Shown here piece by piece: positions 43,291-49,282 of a stretch of 49,282 nucleotides of DNA; within the stretch, counting starts at the first letter, position 1, and every line of letters starts with the position of its first letter. Source of the stretch: Sphingopyxis solisilvae (GTDB lineage Bacteria > Pseudomonadota > Alphaproteobacteria > Sphingomonadales > Sphingomonadaceae); assembly GCF_015475875.1 (NCBI RefSeq), contig NZ_JADKYM010000025.1:1-49282 (forward strand), read 5' to 3'. The notes under the pieces are model-generated. The model was not told the DNA's origin, did no database searches, and saw only the letters and a program-made list of their open reading frames with translations. Both the position numbers and the translations under genes were made by a program.

Positions 43291-44976
43291 ATGAGAGGAT
43301 ATATTCCCCCGATGGACAGCGCCTTTTCCTGGTCGACCGATTACCACCATCCAACGGACTGGGATCAATCCTTCGCGCCGCTGTCGCTCCCGGACATGTT
43401 CGCAGCCAGCGTCGCGCGGCGTGGCAATGCGCCGATGCTCGACTTCATGGGCCGCCATTTCAGCTATGCCCAGGTTGCGCGCGGCGCGGCGCGGGTCGCG
43501 CGCGGGTTGCAACAGCTCGGCCTTGGCAAGGGCAGCCGGGTCGGCCTGTTCCTGCCCAACGTCCCGCATTATGTTGCGGCTTATTATGGCGCACTGGCGA
43601 TCGGCGCGACGGTGGTCAATTTCTCGCCGCTCTACACGGCGCGCGAACTGGAGGAACAGGTCGAGGATTCGGGCACCGACACGCTGTTCACGGTCAGCGC
43701 CGCCGCGCTGCTTCCGACCGCGCTGCAAGTTCTCGACGGGTCGAGCCTCAAGCGCCTTGTCATCGGCTCGGTTGCCGGCGGGCTCGCCTGCCACAAGGCG
43801 ATCCTCTACCGCCTGTTCAAACGCGCCGACATCGCTCCCATCCCGTCTGATCCGCGGGTCATCCGCTTTTCGGCGCTGATCGCCAACGACGGGCGCCCCG
43901 ATCCGGTCGCGATCGATCCGGAACGCGATGTCGCGTTGATCCAATATACCGGCGGCACCACCGGCACACCCAAGGGCGCCAAGCTGACCCACCAGAATCT
44001 GACCGCCAACGCGCGGCAGGTGAACGCGATCGACCCCGACCATGCGGCCGACGATCGCATCCTCGGCGTCCTTCCCTTCTTCCACGTCTTCGCCAACACC
44101 TGCGTGCTCAATCGCACCGTGCTGAACGGCGGCACGATCACCATGCTGCCGCGCTTCGACGCGAAGCAGGCGCTCGCCGCGATCACCCGCACGCGGACGA
44201 CCGCGCTCCCCGGGGTGCCGACGATGTACCAGGCGCTGCTCGACCATCCCGATCTGGCAAAGACCGACTTCTCTTCGCTGCGCGTCTGCATATCGGGCGG
44301 CGCGCCGATGCCCGCCGAGTTGCGCGAGAAATTTACCGCCGCCACCGGCGCCTCGCTGGTCGAGGGCTATGGCCTGACCGAAAGTTCGGGGGTGGTCGCG
44401 ACCAATCCCTATGACGGCCCGGTTCGCCCCGGCACGATCGGCCAGCCGCTGCCCGCCACGCACGTCCGCCTGCTCGACAAGGAAGACCCGACGAAAGCCG
44501 CCGCCGACGGCGAGCCCGGCGAACTCGCGGTCAAGGGGCCGCAGATCATGCAGGGCTATTGGAACCGCCCCGACGCCGACCTCGACAGCTTCACCGCCGA
44601 CGGCTGGCTGCGCACCGGCGACGTCGCGGTGGTCGAGGAGGGCGGCTATATCCGTATCGTCGACCGGCTGAAGGACATGATCGCGGTCGGCGGCTTCAAA
44701 GTCTATCCGAGCGTGATCGAGGCGCATCTTTATGAGCATCCCGCGGTGAAGGAAGCAATCGTGCTCGGCGTCCCCGACGCCTATCGCGGCGAAGCGCCGA
44801 AAGCGTTTGTCACGCTGGAGGAGGGATTCGACGTGTCGGGCGAGGCGCTGGCCGCCTGGCTCAACCCGCAGCTCGGCAAGCACGAGCGGGTGAAAGCCGT
44901 CGAAGTTCGCCTCAATCTGCCCAAGACGATGATCGGCAAACTCGACCGCAAGGCGTTGCGCGCCGAAGAGGCTTAG
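43291..44976 (+). CDS. Long-chain fatty acid--CoA ligase (FadD-like)
   Basis: A 561-residue ANL-superfamily enzyme (540 residues after subtracting some N-terminal variation). The A3 motif YTGGTTGTPKGAKLTH is near residue 219, GYGLTESSGV is the A5 motif, GWLRTGDVA is A7, and VDRLKDMIAVGGFKVYPSVIE in pieces spans A8-A9. The C-terminal LPKTMIGKLDRKALR has the catalytic Lys. It activates fatty acids to acyl-CoA with ATP. The start could be ATG 43291 (AGGA about 10 bases upstream) or ATG 43312 (MDSAFSW). It stands alone, with acyl-CoA dehydrogenase and ETF genes elsewhere in the window. Confidence 0.92.
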   Translation: MRGYIPPMDSAFSWSTDYHHPTDWDQSFAPLSLPDMFAASVARRGNAPMLDFMGRHFSYAQVARGAARVARGLQQLGLGKGSRVGLFLPNVPHYVAAYYGALAIGATVVNFSPLYTARELEEQVEDSGTDTLFTVSAAALLPTALQVLDGSSLKRLVIGSVAGGLACHKAILYRLFKRADIAPIPSDPRVIRFSALIANDGRPDPVAIDPERDVALIQYTGGTTGTPKGAKLTHQNLTANARQVNAIDPDHAADDRILGVLPFFHVFANTCVLNRTVLNGGTITMLPRFDAKQALAAITRTRTTALPGVPTMYQALLDHPDLAKTDFSSLRVCISGGAPMPAELREKFTAATGASLVEGYGLTESSGVVATNPYDGPVRPGTIGQPLPATHVRLLDKEDPTKAAADGEPGELAVKGPQIMQGYWNRPDADLDSFTADGWLRTGDVAVVEEGGYIRIVDRLKDMIAVGGFKVYPSVIEAHLYEHPAVKEAIVLGVPDAYRGEAPKAFVTLEEGFDVSGEALAAWLNPQLGKHERVKAVEVRLNLPKTMIGKLDRKALRAEEA

Positions 44977-45044
44977 CAGCCAAAGGTCAACGCTCCACAA
45001 CCCCGTGCACGACTTGCGCAATGAGACGTTGTAACCTCTGTCAT

Positions 45045-45057
45045 GTTATGCCATATC
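45045..45057. promoter_or_regulatory. Candidate Zur operator upstream of merC-zur
   Basis: GTTATG-C-CATATC at 45045-45057 is an imperfect palindrome (5 of 6 arm bases) lying about 32 bases before the merC-like gene. It resembles alphaproteobacterial Zur boxes, which are AT-containing GTTAT/ATAAC dyads. The flanking GTTGTAAC at about 45029 could be a second weaker half. If so, the MerC-Zur pair would be zinc-autoregulated. Confidence 0.35.
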
Positions 45058-45088
45058 CACCTTCGCAATTGCCTCAACGGAGAATCGG

Positions 45089-45520
45089 GTGACCCAAGTC
45101 GCCAGCCTTGCCCCTGCCCGCACGCGTCTCGGCGCGGTGCTTCGGGCTGCGCGCGATTCGCGTCCGTTGACGTCACTGTCGGGCGACCAGCTGGCGATGG
45201 GTCTGTCAGGACTGTGCCTTGTTCACTGCCTCGCCAGCACGGTGCTGTTCGCATCGATCGCATCGCTGGGCGTCGCGTTCGACAATCATCTGTTCCACGA
45301 GGTCGGACTGGTTATCGCGATCGGCTTTGCGCTCGTGACTCTGGTTTCGGGTGTGCTCAGCCACGGTTATATGATGCCGTTCGGCGTCGGCAGCTTCGGG
45401 CTCGGCATGATGGCGGGCGCACTGTCGCGGCCACACGACGGCAGCGAGGTGCTGGCCACCATGGTCGGAGTCGCGGTTGTCGCCCTGGCGCATGACCTCA
45501 ACCGCCGCGCGCGGCACTAG
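45089..45520 (+). CDS. MerC-domain membrane protein
   Basis: A 143-residue protein with four membrane segments and the MerC-domain signature SGLCLVHCLASTVLFASIA (about residues 39-57), whose Cys and His residues are the expected metal ligands. Canonical MerC imports mercury; this group lacks mer neighbours and is usually placed beside a Fur-family regulator. The start is GTG at 45089, with CGGAGAA upstream. It precedes a Zur-like gene by about 100 bases, so zinc or another divalent metal is a better guess than mercury. Confidence 0.8.
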   Translation: MTQVASLAPARTRLGAVLRAARDSRPLTSLSGDQLAMGLSGLCLVHCLASTVLFASIASLGVAFDNHLFHEVGLVIAIGFALVTLVSGVLSHGYMMPFGVGSFGLGMMAGALSRPHDGSEVLATMVGVAVVALAHDLNRRARH

Positions 45521-45621
45521 ACGCGGCGCCGAAACGGACCGGCCGCAACTTGCGGGCACCGGCCAAACAGCTTACATGTACGGCACTGGCGCGGGATTTC
45601 CCGCGGCACAAGGAAATGGCA

Positions 45622-46086
45622 ATGGGCAAGCATGACCATCCGCATGTCGAGGCGAGCGGCGCCTCGCTCGCCAAGGCGGCGCAAACCGCGCTCGAAGGCG
45701 CGGGCGAGGCATGGACCGACATGCGCGCCGAGATTTTCGACGTTGTCGCCGCGATCGGCAAACCCGCCAGCGCTTATGAAATCGCCGATATCGTGTCACA
45801 AAAGCGCGGCAAGCGCGTCGCGCCGAACAGCGTCTATCGTATCCTCGACCTGTTCGTCGCCAACAACCTCGTCCGCCGCGTCGAGAGCGCCAACGCCTTT
45901 GTCGCGAACAGCCATCCCGGCTGTCTGCACGACTGCATCTTTCTGATTTGCGACGAATGCGGGACCGCAGTGCATGTCGACGACGACAAGCTGTCGACCG
46001 GGGTCCGCGCCGCCGCCAATGCGACGGGCTTCGCCGCCGAACGCCCGGTGATCGAGGTGCGCGGCAAATGCGCCGAGTGCCAATAA
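45622..46086 (+). CDS. zur: Fur-family zinc uptake regulator, Zur-like
   Basis: A 154-residue Fur-family protein. The winged helix contains EIADIVSQKRGKRVAPNSVYRILDLF (read in two pieces), and the metal-binding C-terminal domain has GCLHDCIFLICDECGTAVHV and a final GKCAECQ, giving the two CxxC structural zinc pairs. The short His-rich N-terminus HDHPHVE adds possible regulatory ligands. ATG 45622 is preferred because AGGA sits 7 bases upstream; the ATG at 45616 is too close to it. Zur represses zinc-uptake genes when zinc is plentiful. Confidence 0.85.
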   Translation: MGKHDHPHVEASGASLAKAAQTALEGAGEAWTDMRAEIFDVVAAIGKPASAYEIADIVSQKRGKRVAPNSVYRILDLFVANNLVRRVESANAFVANSHPGCLHDCIFLICDECGTAVHVDDDKLSTGVRAAANATGFAAERPVIEVRGKCAECQ

Positions 46087-46143
46087 GGTGAGCCGCCGCG
46101 CTCCGCCGGACATCTCAATTCCTGAACAGATAAAGGCCGTTCC

Positions 46144-46219
46144 CCGGCGAAAGCCGGGGTCCAGGGCGTTAGCAGGCAAGCGTCGCATGATGACGCCCTG
46201 GGCTCCGGCTTTCGCCGGA
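46144..46219. repeat. Palindromic repeat pair, CCGGCGAAAGCCGG family
   Basis: CCGGCGAAAGCCGGGGTCC and its near-inverse GGCTCCGGCTTTCGCCGG (arms about 46144-46168 and 46194-46219) enclose a short spacer. The core CGGCGAARGCCGGGG is the same unit as at 48790 and 49259. It lies between zur and the unknown membrane protein gene. Confidence 0.75.
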
Positions 46220-46255
46220 GAGCAGCGGCTGGTGCGACCGGGATAAGCGCCAGCA

Positions 46256-47026
46256 ATGATCGGGGGGCTTCAGCAATGGATCGAGGCGCAGCGCGAACGC
46301 CCGCCTGCACCGACGCGCTTATGGTTCTGGACGTTGGGGTTCGGCGTCGCGGTGCTGCTCTTCGGCGCCTATCTGACGCAAGTCTTTCCGCAAAGCGGGC
46401 ACGACATCGCCCCCGGCTATGGTCCGCCCGTTCTCGCGTTCGAATTTGCCGGCGGTCAGGCCGACCTCGAAGCGATCTTCGGCTTCTTCACCGACCCGCA
46501 GCAAGTGACGCGGCTGGCGGCGATGCGCGCCGGTAACGAGCAGGACTATCTCTACATGCTGCTCTACGCGGGCTTCCTCGCCAGCGGCTGTCTGGCGCTG
46601 TGGCGCGAACTGCGCCTGCGGCCGCTGCTCGCCGCCGCCGCACTCCCGGTCGCCGCAGCGCTTTGCGATGCGTATGAAAACTGGCTGCTCTTCGACATCC
46701 AGGCCGCTTTCACGCTCGGCGACTATTCGCCCGCCATGGCCAGCCTGCCCTACCCCGTCGCGGCGAAGTTTCTGCTGCTTGCGGCGACCAACGTCGTCAT
46801 CGGTGCCGCCGCGACGCAGCTCGGCCGTTGGTGGGCACTGTTCGGTACCGTCGCAATCCTCGCCGCAATCCCGACCGTGATGGCACTGATCACCCCCGCC
46901 GCTTTCGCTTGGGCGCTGGTCCCGTCGGCGGCAGCGGGCTGGTTGCTGCTGCTCGCGCTGGCCGCGGCCGGCAGCTGGCGGGCGCTGGCAAGCAAGCGCC
47001 CGCTCGTCGATCCGCGCCGCGCCTGA
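46256..47026 (+). CDS. Multi-pass membrane protein, unknown function
   Basis: A 256-residue protein with about six or seven membrane segments (first at 21-42, LWFWTLGFGVAVLLFGAYLT; others near 98-112, 122-137, 170-186, 196-212 and 216-240). A short periplasmic-type stretch holds GYGPPVLAFEFAGGQADLEA. I do not recognise the family. It is followed 71 bases later by the fumarase gene. Confidence 0.75.
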   Translation: MIGGLQQWIEAQRERPPAPTRLWFWTLGFGVAVLLFGAYLTQVFPQSGHDIAPGYGPPVLAFEFAGGQADLEAIFGFFTDPQQVTRLAAMRAGNEQDYLYMLLYAGFLASGCLALWRELRLRPLLAAAALPVAAALCDAYENWLLFDIQAAFTLGDYSPAMASLPYPVAAKFLLLAATNVVIGAAATQLGRWWALFGTVAILAAIPTVMALITPAAFAWALVPSAAAGWLLLLALAAAGSWRALASKRPLVDPRRA

Positions 47027-47097
47027 CCCCCTTTCCACGCCGCGCGGGCGGGTCTAGGGATTCCCGCGAATCCCGCGAACAGGGCGAAAGGCTGCAC

Positions 47098-48621
47098 ATG
47101 AACACCGTCATCATCCGCGAAGACGACCTCGTCGAAACGATCGCCGACGCGCTCCAGTACATCAGCTATTTTCACCCGATGGATTATATCCGCGCGCTGG
47201 GCGCCGCCTATGAGCGCGAAGTGTCGCCCGCCGCGAAGGACGCGATGGCGCAGATCCTGTCGAACAGCCGCATGTGCGCCGAAGGACACCGGCCGATCTG
47301 CCAGGACACCGGCATCGTCACCGTCTTCATCAAATGGGGCATGGAGTGCCGCCTCGACAGCCCGCGCAGTCTGCAACAGGTCGTCGATGAGGGCGTGCGC
47401 CGCGCCTATCTCCACCCGGAGAACAAGCTTCGCGCCTCGATCCTTGCCGACCCGGCTTTCAGCCGCGTCAACACCAAGGACAACACCCCCTCGGTGCTCA
47501 ACGTCGAAATGGTGCCGGGCAACAAGGTCGTGATCGACGTCGCCGCAAAGGGCGGCGGCAGCGAGAATAAGTCGAAGTTCAAGATGATGAACCCTAGCGA
47601 CAGCATCGTCGACTGGGTGCTCGACATGGTGCCGCAGATGGGCGCGGGCTGGTGTCCGCCCGGCATGCTCGGCATCGGCATCGGCGGCACCGCGGAAAAG
47701 GCGATGCTGCTCGCCAAACAGTCGCTGATGGACCCGATCGACATGACCGAGCTGCTCGCGCGCGGCCCGTCGTCGCCGACCGAAGAACTGCGCATCGAGC
47801 TGTATGAAAAGGTCAACGCACTCGGCATCGGCGCGCAGGGGCTCGGCGGCCTCGCCACCGTGCTCGACGTCAAGATCGCCGACTGGCCGACCCATGCGGC
47901 GTCGAAGCCCGTCGCGATGATCCCGAACTGCGCCGCGACGCGCCACGCGCATGTGACGCTCGACGGCAGCGGCCCTGCTTTCCTCGAACCGCCGGTGCTC
48001 GCCGACTATCCGCAGATCGACTGGCAACCCGACACCGCGGCGATCCGCGTCGACCTCGACCATCTCACCCCCGAAGTCGTCGCGAGCTGGAAACAGGGCG
48101 ACCGCCTGCTCCTGAACGGCAAGATGCTCACCGGTCGCGACGCCGCGCACAAGCGCATCGCCGAAATGCTGGCGAAAGGTGAGGAACTGCCGGTCAGCTT
48201 CCGCGACCGCGTTATCTATTATGTCGGTCCGGTCGATCCGGTCGGCGAGGAAATCGTCGGCCCCGCCGGCCCGACCACCGCGACGCGCATGGACAAATTT
48301 ATGGACATGATGCTGGATCAAGGCCTGCTCGCCTGCGTCGGCAAAGCCGAACGCGGCCCCGCCGCGACGCAATCGATCGCCAAACATAAGAGCGCGTACC
48401 TCATGGCAGTCGGCGGCGCGGCCTATCTGGTGGCACGCGCAATCAAAGGCAGCAAGGTGGTGGGCTTCGCCGACCTTGGCATGGAGGCGATCTACGAGTT
48501 CGAGGTGCAGGACTTCCCCGTCACGGTGGCGGTCGACAGCGAAGGCCAGAATGTCCACGTCAATGCGCCGATGCTGTGGCAGCAGCGGATCAGGGACGAG
48601 GGGTTGCTGGCCGGAGTGTGA
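47098..48621 (+). CDS. Fumarate hydratase class I
   Basis: A 507-residue class I (iron-sulfur) fumarase. N-terminal part: CAEGHRPICQDTGIVTVFIK with a cluster Cys, KGGGSENKSKFKMMNPSD, and GWCPPGMLGIGIGGTAEKA with a second Cys. The C-terminal part: RDRVIYYVGPVDPVGEEIVG, GPTTATRMDKFMDMML, and GLLACVGKAERG with a third Cys. It interconverts fumarate and malate in the TCA cycle and is oxygen-sensitive. The start at 47098 follows AGGGCGAAAGG. The gene is complete and uninterrupted. Confidence 0.95.
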   Translation: MNTVIIREDDLVETIADALQYISYFHPMDYIRALGAAYEREVSPAAKDAMAQILSNSRMCAEGHRPICQDTGIVTVFIKWGMECRLDSPRSLQQVVDEGVRRAYLHPENKLRASILADPAFSRVNTKDNTPSVLNVEMVPGNKVVIDVAAKGGGSENKSKFKMMNPSDSIVDWVLDMVPQMGAGWCPPGMLGIGIGGTAEKAMLLAKQSLMDPIDMTELLARGPSSPTEELRIELYEKVNALGIGAQGLGGLATVLDVKIADWPTHAASKPVAMIPNCAATRHAHVTLDGSGPAFLEPPVLADYPQIDWQPDTAAIRVDLDHLTPEVVASWKQGDRLLLNGKMLTGRDAAHKRIAEMLAKGEELPVSFRDRVIYYVGPVDPVGEEIVGPAGPTTATRMDKFMDMMLDQGLLACVGKAERGPAATQSIAKHKSAYLMAVGGAAYLVARAIKGSKVVGFADLGMEAIYEFEVQDFPVTVAVDSEGQNVHVNAPMLWQQRIRDEGLLAGV

Positions 48622-48687
48622 CGCTGACTTTGTAAGGCGCGCAGTTACAAGCTTGTCATTTGGAGCGCCGTAAAATGTGTAGCTATT

Positions 48688-48718
48688 GAGATGATCCCAC
48701 AATCAAAGGGATCATCTC
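48688..48718. terminator. 11-bp perfect stem-loop downstream of fumarase
   Basis: GAGATGATCCC and its exact inverse GGGATCATCTC flank the loop ACAATCAAA. No run of T follows, so it is not a textbook intrinsic terminator. It could still act in transcript stability or as a protein-binding site. Confidence 0.4.
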
Positions 48719-48789
48719 GATGGACGATAAAAGCCGCATGGCCGAGTTGCTCCGCCGCCTCCAAGGGCGCGGCCTCACTTTTCCTTCCC

Positions 48790-48873
48790 CGTCACCCCGG
48801 CGAAGGCCGGGGTCTCGCCCTCTCGATCCGAAACCTCCGGAACGGCGAGAACCCGGTCTTCGCCGGGATGACG
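48790..48873. repeat. Palindromic repeat pair, CGTCACCCCGGCGAAGGCCG family
   Basis: CGTCACCCCGGCGAAGGCCG (from 48790) and its inverse CTTCGCCGGGATGACG (ending 48873) are separated by a 24-base spacer. The same units recur at 49202-49231 and 49259-49282, on the far side of the GIY-YIG gene. Confidence 0.85.
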
Positions 48874-48893
48874 ATGTGGGGTAGGGTTGCGTC

Positions 48894-49184
48894 ATGCGTC
48901 AACCCTGCGTCTACATCCTCACCAATCGCGGCAATCTGCTCTTCTACATCGGCGTGACGAGCGACATCGCCGCGCGCATGATGCAGCATCGGGCCGGGGA
49001 GGGGTCGGCGCATTGTAGCCGCTACAACATCTACAAGCTCGTTTATGTCGAATTCCACGCCACGATGTACGAAGCAATCGCCCGCGAAAAGGCGCTGAAG
49101 CAATGGCATCGCGACTGGAAGCGGCGGCTGATCAGCGAGAGCAATCCTGAGTGGAATGATCTGTTTGAAACGATACTGAACTGA
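48894..49184 (+). CDS. GIY-YIG nuclease-superfamily protein
   Basis: A 96-residue single-domain GIY-YIG protein (UPF0213-like). The signature is split as VYILTNRGNLLFYIGVTSDI, with YIG at 18-20, Arg28, and His32. The probable metal-binding Glu is in the AIAREKALKQWHRDWK block near residue 65. Such stand-alone domains are predicted to cut or nick DNA, but most are uncharacterised. The ATG at 48894 lies within 21 bases of the upstream repeat, and copies of the same repeat family begin 18 bases after the stop. Confidence 0.85.
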   Translation: MRQPCVYILTNRGNLLFYIGVTSDIAARMMQHRAGEGSAHCSRYNIYKLVYVEFHATMYEAIAREKALKQWHRDWKRRLISESNPEWNDLFETILN

Positions 49185-49201
49185 CGGCTTTCAACTTCAC
49201 C

Positions 49202-49282
49202 GGCGAGATCCCGGCCTTCGCCGGGATGACGATCTCAAAAACCGACCTCCCAACCACACGTCACCCCGGCGAAGGCCGGGGT
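49202..49282. repeat. Palindromic repeat pair, CGTCACCCCGGCGAAGGCCG family (cut by window end)
   Basis: GGCGAGATCCCGGCCTTCGC begins the left unit (49202-49231), which is a direct-orientation near-copy of 48844-48873 (27 of 30 bases). The right unit (49259-49282) is a direct copy of 48790-48813. The element continues past the window. Confidence 0.8.

Noticed and set aside
45089..45520. Mercury resistance operon
   Set aside because: No merA, merP, merT or merR; only the MerC fold is present, next to a Zur-like regulator.
46750..48702. A minus-strand open frame of about 650 codons
   Set aside because: Antisense shadow of class I fumarase, with no conserved motifs of its own.
48720..48884. Short plus-strand ORF of 54 codons beginning MDDKSRMAELL
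   Set aside because: Most of it is translated repeat sequence (SPSPRRRPGSR is the usual product of this repeat family); only the first ~20 codons are unique. I do not list it as a gene.
48790..49282. CRISPR array
   Set aside because: The repeats are paired inverted units with unequal gaps and a gene between them, not regularly spaced direct repeats.

Overview
The window is GC-rich chromosomal DNA of an alphaproteobacterium, most likely a sphingomonad (Sphingopyxis or a close relative). That placement is inference. It rests on the rimP-nusA-ylxR-infB-rbfA operon, an RcGTA-like gene block, GTG/TTG starts, very long antisense open frames typical of high GC, and several families of palindromic intergenic repeats. 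I see no rRNA, tRNA, CRISPR array or complete insertion sequence. No intergenic stretch exceeds about 300 bases.

Left end (1-4.5 kb, minus strand): the head of a gene transfer agent / HK97-like prophage cluster in RcGTA order, g1 (small terminase-like), g2 (large terminase), g3 (portal), g3.5 (DUF6127), g4 (prohead protease). The capsid gene would lie beyond base 1. The portal gene has a single-base frameshift, an extra small membrane-protein gene sits between g2 and g3, and palindromic repeats occupy nearly every gene boundary. This looks like a decaying or remodelled cluster. Next (4.5-11 kb, minus) comes the transcription/translation operon rimP-nusA-ylxR-infB-DUF1697-rbfA.

Middle (11-32 kb): a small membrane protein, a SleB-type cell-wall hydrolase, a VOC protein, a HerA-like ATPase, a TIGR02186/TSUP exporter pair, an NfrB-like glycosyltransferase with a putative outer-membrane partner, NhaA with a DUF885 lipoprotein, a divergent tryptophan 2,3-dioxygenase-like protein, a D-aminoacylase-type amidohydrolase, an exported methyltransferase-like protein, a YjdM-like protein without its zinc ribbon, an acyl-CoA dehydrogenase, an HPF-like protein with a small partner, a phosphotransferase fusion, and two divergent TonB-C-like paralogues.

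Right part (32-49 kb): etfB-etfA-DUF389, sucC without sucD, a small lipoprotein, a class A beta-lactamase-like lipoprotein, msrA with a coupled 35-residue ORF, an aspartate-type aminotransferase, a PabB-PabC fusion, a long-chain acyl-CoA synthetase, a MerC/Zur pair with a candidate Zur operator, an unknown membrane protein, class I fumarase, and a GIY-YIG protein set between copies of one repeat family. Several genes share a metabolic theme: acyl-CoA ligation (43.3 kb), acyl-CoA dehydrogenation (27 kb), electron transfer by ETF (34 kb), and the TCA cycle (sucC, fumarase).

No canonical defence or secretion system is present. The features most worth a second look are the repeat-ridden, frameshifted GTA block, a 46-bp perfect palindrome, the divergent dioxygenase, the beta-lactamase with an altered omega-loop residue, the tiny ORF coupled to msrA, the MerC-Zur pair, and the repeat-flanked GIY-YIG gene.
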